A DNA stretch of 12,881 nt from an uncultured Clostridia bacterium (GTDB taxonomy: Bacteria > Bacillota > Clostridia > Oscillospirales > Oscillospiraceae): assembly GCA_947176425.1 (NCBI GenBank), contig CAMWQV010000018.1, forward strand, positions 1-12,881, given 5' to 3'. The translations under genes were made by a program, and so were the position numbers. Of this stretch, positions 4,401 through 12,827 are shown piece after piece. How positions within the stretch are numbered: the first letter of the stretch is position 1; the number at the start of each line of letters is the position of its first letter. The notes below the pieces were generated by a model that did not search any database, was not told the DNA's origin, and was given only the letters and a program-made list of their open reading frames with translations.

Positions 4401-7127
4401 ATGGGATTATTTACAAAATTATTCGGCACCTACAGCGATCGGGAGCTGAAACAAATCTATCCGATTGTCGATAAAATCGAGGCCCTGGAGCCTGCGTACC
4501 AAAAATTGTCCGACGCGGAACTCGCCGCGAAAACCCCCGCGTTCAAACAGCGGCTGGCAAACGGCGAAACGCTTGATGATATCCTCCCCGATGCCTTCGC
4601 CGCCGCACGGGAGGCGTCTGTCCGTGTTCTTGGAATGCGCCCGTACCGTGTGCAGCTCATCGGCGGCATCGTCCTCCATCAAGGGCGCATCGCTGAAATG
4701 AAAACCGGTGAAGGCAAGACCTTAGTCGCCACCCTCCCCGCTTACCTGAACGCACTGAGCGGAAAAGGCGTTCATATCGTCACCGTCAACGACTACCTCG
4801 CCAAGCGCGACAGTGAGTGGATGGGAAAAGTCTACCGTTTTCTCGGCTTGTCTGTCGGCCTGATTATTCACGATATGGAAAAAGCGGAGCGGCAAAAGGC
4901 ATACGCCGCGGATATTACCTATGGCACGAATAATGAAATGGGATTTGATTACCTGCGTGATAATATGGCGATTTATTCCGGGGAACAGGTCCAGCGCGGA
5001 CACCATTTCGCCATCGTTGACGAGGTGGACTCAATCCTCATCGACGAGGCCAGAACACCGCTGATTATTTCCGGTATGGGGGAAAAATCCACCCAGATGT
5101 ATGATATGGCGGAAATGTTTGTCCGTTCCCTGAAAAAACTGGAAATTAACGAAACCGACGAAAAAGAGGAAGAAGACGTTGATATTGACGCCGATTATAT
5201 CGTGGATAAAAAAGCCCGCACTGCGACTTTAAGCGCACGGGGCATCGAAAAGGCGGAGAGCTTTTTCCATGTTGAAAATCTGTCCGATCCGGAAAACTCC
5301 ACCCTCTCCCACCATATTAATCAGTCCATCAAAGCCCACGGCGTCATGAAAAAAGATATTGACTATGTGGTCAAGGACGGTCAAATCATTATTGTCGATG
5401 AGTTTACCGGACGTTTGATGTTCGGACGGCGCTACAGCGAGGGGCTGCATCAGGCGATTGAGGCGAAGGAACGGGTCAAGGTGGAACGGGAAAGCAAGAC
5501 CCTTGCGACCATCACTTTCCAGAACTATTTCCGTCTCTATACGAAGCTGTCCGGCATGACCGGTACCGCGCGGACGGAAGAGGAAGAATTTGGCACTATT
5601 TACAAATTGGATATCATTGAGATTCCGACCAACCGCCCCCTGGCCCGCAAAGACAACAATGACGTTGTGTACAAAACTGAGGCTGGAAAATACCGGGCTG
5701 TCATCGAACAGATCAAAGAATGTCACGCGAAGGGACAGCCGGTACTGGTGGGCACGGTCTCCATTGAGAAAAACGAGCATCTCAGCACGCTGCTCCGGCG
5801 GGAAGGAATCGCCCACAGCCTCCTGAACGCGAAAAACCATGAGAAGGAAGCCGAGATTGTCGCGCAGGCCGGTAAACTGGGCGCGGTGACAGTTGCAACG
5901 AATATGGCCGGACGTGGTACAGATATTATGCTGGGCGGCAACGCTGAATTTCTGGCAAAAACCGACCTGCGCAAAGCGGGACTGTCCGACGAGCTGATCG
6001 CGGAGGCTACCGGCTACGCGGAAACCGACGATGAGGAAATTCTGGACGCCCGCCGCCGGTATGCCGAATGTTTCCAGAAACATAAAAACGAGATTGAAGG
6101 TGAGGCGGAACAGGTCCGTGCCGCAGGAGGACTGTTTATCATCGGCACGGAACGCCATGATTCCCGCCGCATTGACAACCAGCTCCGGGGCCGTGCGGGA
6201 CGCCAGGGAGACCCCGGCGAGACACGGTTCTATCTGAGCCTGGAGGACGACTTGATCCAGCTGTTCGGCGGCGACCGCATTACGACCCTGATGGATAAGC
6301 TGGACCTGGATGAAACAATCCCGATCGAAAATAAAATGCTGACCAAATCTATTGAGAACGCCCAGGTCAGCGTCGAGTCCCGAAACTTCCAGACCCGTAA
6401 AAATACGCTGGAATACGACGACGTTATGAACAAACAGCGTGAGATTATTTACAGCCAGCGCAAGCAGGTTTTGGACGGTATGGATATTCGGGATGTCATC
6501 ACAGGCATGATTTCCTCCATTATTTCCGACAATGTCAACAATGCCTTTGGGGAGCAGAAGCATCTGGACAATGAGGACTATAGGACGCTGCTGGCCTCCC
6601 TGGAAGGAACATTTTTCCCGAAAGACAGCGTTGACGCCGGAACATCCGACAGTGCGGAGGAATTGATTCGGAAATTCACGGATAAAGCCTTGGAGGTCTA
6701 TTCCGCAAAAGAAGAAGCGTTCACCCCACCGGTCATGCGGGAGCTGGAGCGTGTGATTATGCTGCGTGTGGTTGATGAATACTGGATGGACCATATCGAC
6801 GCCATGCAGGACCTGCGGCAGGGGATTCGCCTGCGTGCCTACGCGCAGTCCAATCCTGTTGACGCATATAAGCAGGAAAGTTTGCATATGTTTGAGGAAA
6901 TGATCGCGGCGATTCAGGAGGAGACCGTCCGCCGCCTGTACTCCGTCCGGCTCAAAACGGACCAGGAAGTCAAGCGCGAACGTGTCGCCACCGGTATTAC
7001 CGAGGGACGCGGCGACGGTACCGTGAAAAAACAACCCCGGCGTGTACAGAAGAAAATCGGCCGCAATGATCCCTGCCCCTGCGGAAGCGGCAAAAAATAT
7101 AAAAACTGCTGCGGCCGGAACGCCTGA
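4401..7127 (+). CDS. secA: Preprotein translocase ATPase SecA
   Basis: ATP-driven motor that pushes unfolded secretory proteins through the SecYEG channel; it cycles between cytosol and membrane. The 908-residue product is full length. Nucleotide-binding fold 1 carries Walker A MKTGEGKT (100-107) and the DEAD-box-like AIVDEVD (204-210) with DEARTPLIISG after it. The preprotein cross-linking region is interrupted by an acidic stretch (about 252-265, rich in Glu and Asp) that is not universal in SecA. The second fold has SGMTGTARTE, NMAGRGTDI and the arginine-finger motif QLRGRAGRQGDPG. The tail ends in a zinc-binding SEC-C motif, CPC at 892-894 and CC at 903-904, which in the family binds SecB or ribosomes. 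GAGGAG precedes the ATG. It is the first gene of an operon with pgeF and a lipoprotein gene. Housekeeping and essential in known bacteria. Confidence 0.98.
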   Translation: MGLFTKLFGTYSDRELKQIYPIVDKIEALEPAYQKLSDAELAAKTPAFKQRLANGETLDDILPDAFAAAREASVRVLGMRPYRVQLIGGIVLHQGRIAEMKTGEGKTLVATLPAYLNALSGKGVHIVTVNDYLAKRDSEWMGKVYRFLGLSVGLIIHDMEKAERQKAYAADITYGTNNEMGFDYLRDNMAIYSGEQVQRGHHFAIVDEVDSILIDEARTPLIISGMGEKSTQMYDMAEMFVRSLKKLEINETDEKEEEDVDIDADYIVDKKARTATLSARGIEKAESFFHVENLSDPENSTLSHHINQSIKAHGVMKKDIDYVVKDGQIIIVDEFTGRLMFGRRYSEGLHQAIEAKERVKVERESKTLATITFQNYFRLYTKLSGMTGTARTEEEEFGTIYKLDIIEIPTNRPLARKDNNDVVYKTEAGKYRAVIEQIKECHAKGQPVLVGTVSIEKNEHLSTLLRREGIAHSLLNAKNHEKEAEIVAQAGKLGAVTVATNMAGRGTDIMLGGNAEFLAKTDLRKAGLSDELIAEATGYAETDDEEILDARRRYAECFQKHKNEIEGEAEQVRAAGGLFIIGTERHDSRRIDNQLRGRAGRQGDPGETRFYLSLEDDLIQLFGGDRITTLMDKLDLDETIPIENKMLTKSIENAQVSVESRNFQTRKNTLEYDDVMNKQREIIYSQRKQVLDGMDIRDVITGMISSIISDNVNNAFGEQKHLDNEDYRTLLASLEGTFFPKDSVDAGTSDSAEELIRKFTDKALEVYSAKEEAFTPPVMRELERVIMLRVVDEYWMDHIDAMQDLRQGIRLRAYAQSNPVDAYKQESLHMFEEMIAAIQEETVRRLYSVRLKTDQEVKRERVATGITEGRGDGTVKKQPRRVQKKIGRNDPCPCGSGKKYKNCCGRNA

Positions 7128-7132
7128 TGCTT

Positions 7133-7145
7133 GAGGAGGGTTATG
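7133..7145 (+). promoter_or_regulatory. Ribosome site and start of pgeF
   Basis: GAGGAGGG (7133-7140) lies immediately before the ATG at 7143. An in-frame TTG at 7131 overlaps this site and has no ribosome site of its own, so the ATG is preferred. Confidence 0.75.
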
Positions 7146-7976
7146 TCTTTTCAGTTTCGTGAGAATAACGGCGTGCCGTTCTATGTTTCAGACCTGCTGG
7201 AGAGCGGCAGGATTGTTCATGGTTTTTCTGCGCGGCCGGGCGGCGTCAGCAGCGGCGTGTACGCGTCCCTGAACCTGCGCCAGAGCGGGCCGGTTCCTGA
7301 TAATCCCCGGTTTGTCAGAGAAAATTACAGGCGGTTCTGTGCTGCTGTGGACGCGGATTTCAATAGTTTAGTGCTGTCCAGGCAGGTCCATCAGGATACT
7401 GTCCGCCATGTCACTGCCGCCGGCCGCGGTATGGGAATCCTTGTGCCTGCGGATTACACAGCGGACGCGTTGGTCACCAACGAACCGGATGTAAATCTGA
7501 TGGTCTTTTCGGCGGACTGTATTATCCTGCTTTTTTGGTCCCCTGCCGCTGGTGCGGTGGGCGCGTGTCACGCAGGCTGGCGGGGTACGGCGCTGGATCT
7601 GCCGGTAAAAACCGTTTCGGAAATGTTCCGTCTTTTCCGTGCGCGGCCGGAGGATATCCGCGTTGCTGTCGGCGCGGGAATCGGCCTGTGCTGCTTTGAG
7701 ACCGGAGACGATGTGCCTGACGCAATGCGTACTGCTTTCGGTGTGGGGGCGGATGCTTTTATCCATGCAAAAGGTAACGGGAAATGGCTGGTTGATCTGA
7801 AGGGAATCAACGTCTGGAGACTTCGGGAGTTTGGCGTCAGAGAGGCGCATATCGATGTCTGCCCCCTTTGTACGGCATGTAACCCTGAACTTTTCTGGAG
7901 CCACCGCAAATGCGGCGAACAGCGCGGACTGCAAGGCGCACTGATCGGTCTGACCGGCGGGAGGTCCCGTTTATGA
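7143..7976 (+). CDS. pgeF: Peptidoglycan editing factor PgeF (YfiH/laccase-domain family)
   Basis: A cytosolic protein of 277 residues in the YfiH (DUF152) family. Known members are purine nucleoside phosphorylase/adenosine deaminase-like enzymes, and in Escherichia coli PgeF removes wrongly built UDP-MurNAc-L-Ser so that cell-wall precursors keep L-Ala. The zinc site and active-site residues are present: His83 in RQVHQ, Cys126 in FSADC and His143 in CHAGWRG. GAGIGLCCFETGDDV follows, with Leu where many members have Pro, and the C-terminal CPLCTACNPELFWSHR and RGLQGALIGL close the domain. It starts 15 bases after the secA stop, so it is cotranscribed with secA, and its TGA overlaps the ATG of the next gene (ATGA), which implies translational coupling. 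The family call is firm; the exact substrate here is inferred. Confidence 0.93.
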   Translation: MSFQFRENNGVPFYVSDLLESGRIVHGFSARPGGVSSGVYASLNLRQSGPVPDNPRFVRENYRRFCAAVDADFNSLVLSRQVHQDTVRHVTAAGRGMGILVPADYTADALVTNEPDVNLMVFSADCIILLFWSPAAGAVGACHAGWRGTALDLPVKTVSEMFRLFRARPEDIRVAVGAGIGLCCFETGDDVPDAMRTAFGVGADAFIHAKGNGKWLVDLKGINVWRLREFGVREAHIDVCPLCTACNPELFWSHRKCGEQRGLQGALIGLTGGRSRL

Positions 7977-9517
7977 GACGCTTTCCTGCCCTTCTGCTGG
8001 TTTTCCTGCTGCTTCTGTCCGGCTGCAGTGTGCTTTCGGAGGAACCCGATGAGCCGGAGGACTGGGAGGTCTATCAGCCCGGCGATACCGTGCAGGCGGA
8101 ACCCCCGGAAGAAGAACCGGAACGGCCTGCCGCCTTTACGATGGCGTATTACAAAAATTCCACTTTTGATCCCATTACCTGCGGCGAGAGAATCCAGCAG
8201 GATGTTGCGTCGCTGATGTATGAACCGCTGTTTCAGTTAAACGCGCAGTTTGAGCCGGTACCGGTCCTGTGCGAAAGCTGGTCCTGGGATGAGACTGGTA
8301 TGGTCTGTACCCTCAGTCTGCGGCAGGACGCCTATTTTCAGGACGGTTCCGCGCTTACGGCAAAGGACGCCGCGGGGACTCTACAGCGGGCAAAAGCTTC
8401 TGAACGTTACGGATACCGTCTGCGAAAAATGGCGGCAATTACCGCGAATCGTTCCGGAGAGCTGGTCATTACCCTTGCGGAACCGAATCAGGGACTGCTG
8501 GCCCTGCTGGATATCCCCATCGTGAAAAGCGGGACTGAAAATCAGCCTGTACCTGTCGGGTCAGGGCCGTATATGTTCGTTTCTGACAGCGAGGGCGACC
8601 GTCTGACGGCGTCTTCGGATTGGTGGCAGCATAAGACGCTCCCGGTCTCTGTTATCCCGCTGGTAGATACAAAAGACCGCGATACTGCCCGTTATTTGTT
8701 CAGTTCCCGGCGGATTGAACTGCTGACAATGGACCCCACGGATGATCTTGCATCCGTTACGGGACAGAGCGAATCTACAGACCGTGCAACAACCGTTTTG
8801 CAATATATCGGTTTTAATACCGCCTCCGCTGTTTTTTCTGATGCGGCCGCACGGACCGCTTTCAGCCGCGGAATCCCACGGGGTACGATGGCGAACGCCC
8901 AACTTGCTGGACTGGCGATCCCGGCACAATTTCCGGTCTCCCCACTGTCGCCGCTCTATCCTGCCGGCCTGGAACTGACCTACAGCCGCGATGATGCGAT
9001 GACAGCCCTTACAGAAGCCGGTCAGAATACGGGAGAAGTAAAAGAACTGATCCTGCTTATCAATGAGGAGGATATGTTCCGGCTGACCAGCGCACAGTAT
9101 ATCGCCGAGAATCTGTCTCTGCTGGACTGGCAGATTACGATACAGGCTCTGCCATGGGAGGAGTATCTGGCGGCGCTGGAGACAGGCGCGTTTGACCTCT
9201 ATTTCGGGGAAGTAAAGCTCACCGCTGACTGGGACCTCAGCGATCTGGTAGGTACCGGCGGCCTGCTGAATTACGGGAACTATGCCGATGCCACAACTGA
9301 CGCCCTGCTGCAAAATTTTGCGGCGGCGGCAGACAGGACTGCGGCAGGCAGGCAGTTATTTACCTATTTGCAAGCGACGGCACCAATCGTGCCTATCTGC
9401 TTTAAGACCTATTCGGTACTGACATATCCGGGGACGGTCGAGGGAATGTCGCCGTCGCCGTCCAGCACGTTTTTTGAACTGGAAAATTGGAAAATTTATT
9501 TAGACACAAGCGAATAA
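7973..9517 (+). CDS. Lipoprotein solute-binding protein, SBP_bac_5 (oligopeptide/nickel) family
   Basis: A 514-residue extracellular lipoprotein. The signal peptide has two Arg, a hydrophobic run and the lipobox LSGC with the lipidated Cys at residue 18. An acidic, proline-rich linker (about 21-50) follows. The remainder has the order of a family 5 extracellular binding protein: FTMAYYKNSTFDPI as first strand, SLMYEPLFQLNAQFEPVPVL, the DETGMVCTLSLRQDAYFQDG segment, GSGPYMF and a C-terminal lobe with a DWQITIQALPW strand. Such proteins deliver peptides, nickel or other ligands to an ABC permease. No permease or ATPase is encoded in this window, so it is either an orphan served by a transporter elsewhere or has a different role. 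The start at 7973 is supported by GGAGG at 7960-7964; an ATG at 7910 lies inside pgeF. Last gene of the secA operon. Confidence 0.88.
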   Translation: MRRFPALLLVFLLLLSGCSVLSEEPDEPEDWEVYQPGDTVQAEPPEEEPERPAAFTMAYYKNSTFDPITCGERIQQDVASLMYEPLFQLNAQFEPVPVLCESWSWDETGMVCTLSLRQDAYFQDGSALTAKDAAGTLQRAKASERYGYRLRKMAAITANRSGELVITLAEPNQGLLALLDIPIVKSGTENQPVPVGSGPYMFVSDSEGDRLTASSDWWQHKTLPVSVIPLVDTKDRDTARYLFSSRRIELLTMDPTDDLASVTGQSESTDRATTVLQYIGFNTASAVFSDAAARTAFSRGIPRGTMANAQLAGLAIPAQFPVSPLSPLYPAGLELTYSRDDAMTALTEAGQNTGEVKELILLINEEDMFRLTSAQYIAENLSLLDWQITIQALPWEEYLAALETGAFDLYFGEVKLTADWDLSDLVGTGGLLNYGNYADATTDALLQNFAAAADRTAAGRQLFTYLQATAPIVPICFKTYSVLTYPGTVEGMSPSPSSTFFELENWKIYLDTSE

Positions 9518-9522
9518 AAAAC

Positions 9523-9565
9523 CGGGATACGGCTGCTGTTAACAGGTGCCGTATCCCGATTTTTA
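9523..9565. terminator. Strong bidirectional terminator between convergent genes
   Basis: CGGGATACGGC (9523-9533) pairs perfectly with GCCGTATCCCG (9548-9558). The loop itself contains CTGTTAACAG, which can extend the fold. ATTTTTA follows on the plus strand and, on the minus strand, GTTTTTTATT follows. It serves both the lipoprotein gene, whose stop is a few bases before it, and the leftward flippase gene. Confidence 0.93.
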
Positions 9566-9579
9566 TTGGAAATGATCTG

Positions 9580-11187
9580 TTAGCGGAGGTGCAGCAGCTT
9601 CGCAAGTTTATCGCCGTGGGGGACCATCTTCAGGTCTTCCCTCGTAATCATGCGCAGTGCGATCACTAATATCAAATATACCAGGACCGCTATACCTACC
9701 GCCCCAAGCGTGCAGAGAGAATTCATCTTATAGCTTCCGTTCAGAAAACCGCTTAGAAGTCCGTAGGAGGCCCATGCCGCCGCCCCCATCGCGCCAGAGG
9801 CTAATACAGGTTTTGCGAATATAAAGAAGTAATTGGGTTTTTCTTCTAATAAATGGTGTACTATTGCCAGATTGACCACTGCGATCAGGCTGTAACAGGC
9901 TAATGTGCCGATGGGTACACCCTTAATATTGATCTCCGGATGCCCGACCAGCGTGTAGTTAACCGCTACCTTAATGCCGCCGCCCAGCAGCGTGGTGTAG
10001 ATGGGCAGTCTGACTTTTCCGTGGGCCTGCATGATGGAATTTGTCAGAAGCATAATACAAACAAATATAGAGGCAATGCCCAGCAGACGCAGATGGTATG
10101 CCGCCGCTGCCGCCTCCTCCTGTTTTCTCGGATACAGCAGCAGCAGAATCGGTCCCGCCAGCACGGACAATCCCGTTCCTGCGGGAATCGCCAAAACCGC
10201 AATCAGCCGGAAGCTTGTTGCCGCCACGCGGTTGATCTCCTGGTGATCTTTCCGCGCCACCGCTACGGAAATTGCCGGGATTAAACTGACCGTAACTGCC
10301 GGCAGGAACGCCGACGGCAAATTAAACAGGTTATTGCTGAACGTATACTCGCCATAGACGCCTGATGCGGCCCGCTCCGTCAATCCCAGGACATTTTGCA
10401 GCTGCCCCATAACAATGGCCTGATCCAGCAGATTCAGCAGGCTCATGCTGGCCTGCCCGATGGTAATCGGTATGCCCAGACCCAAAAGCCGCCGGACTAT
10501 CGTGCCGTAACTCTGCGGGACATCGGTGCCCCAGAGAATCGGCGCACGGTGTTTGCGGTAATTCAGCATCATGTAGAACATAGCCAGCACTGTGCCTACG
10601 CTGACGCCGAAGATCGCGCCCGCCGCGCCGATTTCCAGCGGCCTGCCGATACGCAGCAGATACCATGCCAGCGGCATACCGACCACAAGTTTAACAAACG
10701 CCTCGATAAACTGCGATACCGCCGTCGGCACCATATTCTGCCGTCCCTGCGCGAAGCCCCGGTAGGCGCACATGATCGACACGCAGACAACGGAAATGCT
10801 CAGCGCCCGGATCGACGAGTACGCCAGAGAGTTGTTAATCAGGACGGCCAGCGGCTTCGCAAAGAAGAACATGGCGGCTGACCCCAGGATGCCCAGTCCT
10901 ACAAACAGGGTCATCGCCGTATAGAAGCAGCGGCGTATTTGCGTGCGCCGGTTTGTGCTGTGTGCCTCGCTGATCAATTTGCTGAGAGCCAGCGGCAATC
11001 CCGTGGTGGACAAGGTGAGAAGGACAGAATAGATACTGTAGGCGCTGTTAAAATATGTTATGCCCTCCTTCCCCAGAATGTTTCCTAGCGGGATCTTGTA
11101 GATCGCGCCGCAGATTTTGACAAATATGGTCGAGATGGCCATGATCGTGACGCCGCCCATAAACGACTGCTTCTTTTTTCTGGACAT
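9580..11187 (-). CDS. SpoVB/YtgP-type lipid-linked oligosaccharide flippase (MurJ-like, MOP superfamily)
   Basis: A 535-residue integral membrane protein with hydrophobic segments along most of its length, consistent with the 14 membrane helices of the MOP/MATE-like superfamily. The basic N-terminus MSRKKKQSF is followed by the SpoVB-family opening VKICGAIYKIPLGNILGKEG (residues 23-42), TLSTTGLPLALSKLISE (58-74) and YRGFAQGRQNMVPTAVSQ (142-159). The family flips undecaprenyl-linked cell-wall or other glycan precursors across the membrane; SpoVB acts in spore cortex formation and YtgP is the Bacillus MurJ. The sequence does not let me decide which. The start is supported by AAAAGGGG six bases before the ATG. 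It lies 78 bases after the nucleoside kinase on the same strand, with a possible promoter of its own, and ends at a bidirectional terminator. Confidence 0.9.
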   Translation of the reverse strand: MSRKKKQSFMGGVTIMAISTIFVKICGAIYKIPLGNILGKEGITYFNSAYSIYSVLLTLSTTGLPLALSKLISEAHSTNRRTQIRRCFYTAMTLFVGLGILGSAAMFFFAKPLAVLINNSLAYSSIRALSISVVCVSIMCAYRGFAQGRQNMVPTAVSQFIEAFVKLVVGMPLAWYLLRIGRPLEIGAAGAIFGVSVGTVLAMFYMMLNYRKHRAPILWGTDVPQSYGTIVRRLLGLGIPITIGQASMSLLNLLDQAIVMGQLQNVLGLTERAASGVYGEYTFSNNLFNLPSAFLPAVTVSLIPAISVAVARKDHQEINRVAATSFRLIAVLAIPAGTGLSVLAGPILLLLYPRKQEEAAAAAYHLRLLGIASIFVCIMLLTNSIMQAHGKVRLPIYTTLLGGGIKVAVNYTLVGHPEINIKGVPIGTLACYSLIAVVNLAIVHHLLEEKPNYFFIFAKPVLASGAMGAAAWASYGLLSGFLNGSYKMNSLCTLGAVGIAVLVYLILVIALRMITREDLKMVPHGDKLAKLLHLR

Positions 11188-11215
11188 GGAGTACCCCTTT
11201 TATTCTTGATGCTTA

Positions 11216-11242
11216 ATTATACGGCTGACCAAGCCCTGTCAT
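11216..11242 (-). promoter_or_regulatory. Possible promoter of the flippase gene
   Basis: On the minus strand ATGACA (11242-11237, 5 of 6 of the -35) and a perfect TATAAT (11221-11216) are separated by 15 bases, shorter than the ideal 17. The start would fall about 20 bases before the ATG at 11187. It overlaps an inverted-repeat structure. Confidence 0.4.
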
Positions 11243-11273
11243 GCCTACAGCCTGGCTATCTTTTTTCAGCCGT
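11221..11273. repeat. Nested inverted repeats between the nucleoside kinase and flippase genes
   Basis: ACGGCTGA (11221-11228) pairs with TCAGCCGT (11266-11273), eight of eight. Inside it AGCC (11232-11235) plus CTGT (11236-11239) pairs with ACAG (11247-11250) and GGCT (11254-11257), with a 3-base bulge. The outer right arm includes the last codons and stop of the kinase gene. On the plus strand the inner stem is followed by TTTTTT, so it could stop antisense transcription, but no T-run follows on the minus strand. Its function is unknown. Confidence 0.5.
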
Positions 11274-12210
11274 CGTAGATGCCGCCGCCGATAAACTCGC
11301 GCAGCAGGGAGTCCGGCGCGATATATTTCTCGTCAAGCGTCTCGAATTTCGGGTACGCTTCCACCAGATGCCGTATCTCCTTATACCGCTCCATTTCCGG
11401 CGACATATGCAGGTGCTCGAAGGACGGCTGGGCAAATGCCTTGAGTACGTTCACCTCGCAGGGCAGGGAGCTGTCAAACTTGATATCGGCATTGTCTTTA
11501 AAGGGAGAGATGTACAGTTTTTCGCCCCGCCGGACGTTGGCCCACATTTTGACCGTCACATCCGGTTCCCAGGCGCGGAATTTGGCATCCCGGACCGTGC
11601 GCCGCGCCAGACGCATCCAGGTCCCTTTGTACACGACTTCGCCCTCGTCGTTCTCTACGTTGGAGCGGGCGGAGATATAGACTTTCATGGCGTTCCGGTT
11701 CTTTCCGGTAATGATGTCGTTCAGCGCGTGGATGCCCTCAAAAATAGCGATTTCGTCCGAGCCAAGCTGTAACGGATGGGATTTGATAGCGGACCGCATC
11801 TGCCGGGCAAATTCAAATTTGGGAATCAGGATTTTTTCCCCTTTGTCCAGGAGACGGAAGTGCTGGTTAAGCAGGTCCATATCCAGGCAGAAGGGCGACT
11901 CATAGTCGATCTCTCCCTCCCGGTTGCGCGGGCAGGTTTCCGGGTCTACCGTCTGGAAATAGTTGTCCAGCGCAATGGCATGGGAGTGGATGCCCATTTC
12001 TTCCAGCTTCGCTTCGATCTTTTTTGCCGTGGTGGTCTTGCCGCTGCCCGACGGCCCCGACAGCAGTACGATGCGGGACCGGGAGAGATTATCCGCAATT
12101 TTCCGGGCGGCGTCCTCGATGGTCTTGTTGTAGTTTGCGTCGCACATCTGAGCAAAGCCCAGAGGGTCTGTACGGACCGCGTTGTTGATCTGACTGAGAG
12201 AGTAAGACAT
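11266..12210 (-). CDS. Uridine-kinase-like nucleoside kinase (P-loop, PRK/Udk family)
   Basis: A 314-residue cytosolic kinase, probably acting in nucleoside salvage by phosphorylating uridine or a similar nucleoside with ATP or GTP. Motifs are Walker A GPSGSGKT (52-59), the family's substrate-side LDNYF (81-85), EIAIFEGIHALND as Walker B region (153-165) and the basic RLARRTVRDAKFR (200-212). Many Firmicutes relatives are about 550 residues with an N-terminal TGS/threonyl-tRNA-synthetase-like part; this one lacks it and carries about 45 residues before the P-loop. The ATG at 12210 is preferred because AAAGGAG lies six bases before it; an ATG at 12255 would overlap the end of hemZ and has no good ribosome site. 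It starts 34 bases after the hemZ stop on the same strand, so the two are probably cotranscribed. The true substrate is not determined by sequence. Confidence 0.88.
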   Translation of the reverse strand: MSYSLSQINNAVRTDPLGFAQMCDANYNKTIEDAARKIADNLSRSRIVLLSGPSGSGKTTTAKKIEAKLEEMGIHSHAIALDNYFQTVDPETCPRNREGEIDYESPFCLDMDLLNQHFRLLDKGEKILIPKFEFARQMRSAIKSHPLQLGSDEIAIFEGIHALNDIITGKNRNAMKVYISARSNVENDEGEVVYKGTWMRLARRTVRDAKFRAWEPDVTVKMWANVRRGEKLYISPFKDNADIKFDSSLPCEVNVLKAFAQPSFEHLHMSPEMERYKEIRHLVEAYPKFETLDEKYIAPDSLLREFIGGGIYDG

Positions 12211-12216
12211 AGTTTT

Positions 12217-12223
12217 CTCCTTT
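12217..12223 (-). promoter_or_regulatory. Ribosome binding site fixing the nucleoside kinase start
   Basis: AAAGGAG on the minus strand, six bases before the ATG at 12210, which sets the start of the 314-residue reading. Confidence 0.8.
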
Positions 12224-12244
12224 CTCTGCGTTCGCTTGAAGTTA

Positions 12245-12827
12245 CTATCTGTCATAAAACGCCCGAAACGCTTCCTGATTTGCCGTCAGCTTCTCCGGAC
12301 GCTGGACATACTCCTGTGGAAATTTCAGGTTGAACACCCGCTCGATCCGGTTCCCCGCCGGATCGACCATTTTTGTAGAACCGCCCGCCCCTAAACTCAG
12401 AATCGAGTGCAGTTCCTCCATGATATAAATATTATACCAGCCTGTTCCGCCGGGACGGCACCAGCCTGTATTTTCAAAACTGCCGGACATATATTTCTGC
12501 CGGTACAGATAATAGGGTCCGAACCCCGCGCCGCGCAGTGTCGGGTCCGCGTAGTCCAGCATTTCCGCGGCCTCCTCCATAGTAGGGATACGTATCCCCT
12601 CCAGAGTAATCCGGCTGCCTTTCTTCAGGGACAGCGTATGCACCGTGATATTATCCGTGCCGAAACCGATGACTTCGTCCAGTGAACGTCTGAACCCCTC
12701 TGGTGTGTCCTCCGGAAGCCCGGCGATGAGGTCCATATTCACGTGGAGGAAGCCCGCCCGCCGTACCAGTTCCATTGCCCGCCGGATATCGTCCGCGGTG
12801 TGGCGTCTGCCAATGGCTGCCCGCACA
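12245..12827 (-). CDS. hemZ: Coproporphyrinogen dehydrogenase HemZ, C-terminal part (truncated by the contig end)
   Basis: The C-terminal 193 or so residues of a HemZ-type radical SAM protein, related to oxygen-independent coproporphyrinogen III oxidase (HemN) of haem synthesis. Visible are IGRRHT, the strand NMDLIAGLPEDTPEGF that belongs to the radical SAM barrel, DNITVHTLSLKKGS, and the HemZ-typical tail: PYYLYRQKYMSG, FENTGWCRPG, IYIMEELHSILSLGAGG and STKMV. The first readable codon is GTG (12826-12824), an internal Val and not a start. The upstream part with the CX3CX2C iron-sulfur cluster motif is missing because the native sequence stops at about 12827 and adapter begins. It is the first of a leftward set with the nucleoside kinase. 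HemZ versus HemN activity in vivo is debated for related proteins, so the reaction is given at family level. Confidence 0.9.

Noticed and set aside
5229..7034. Long minus-strand open frame of 601 residues inside secA
   Set aside because: It is a shadow of secA's codon pattern; its translation shows no recognisable domain and no ribosome site, while the plus-strand reading is an unmistakable full SecA.
8561..9313. Minus-strand open frame of 250 residues opposite the lipoprotein gene
   Set aside because: No motifs or ribosome site; it lies entirely within a well-supported solute-binding protein gene.
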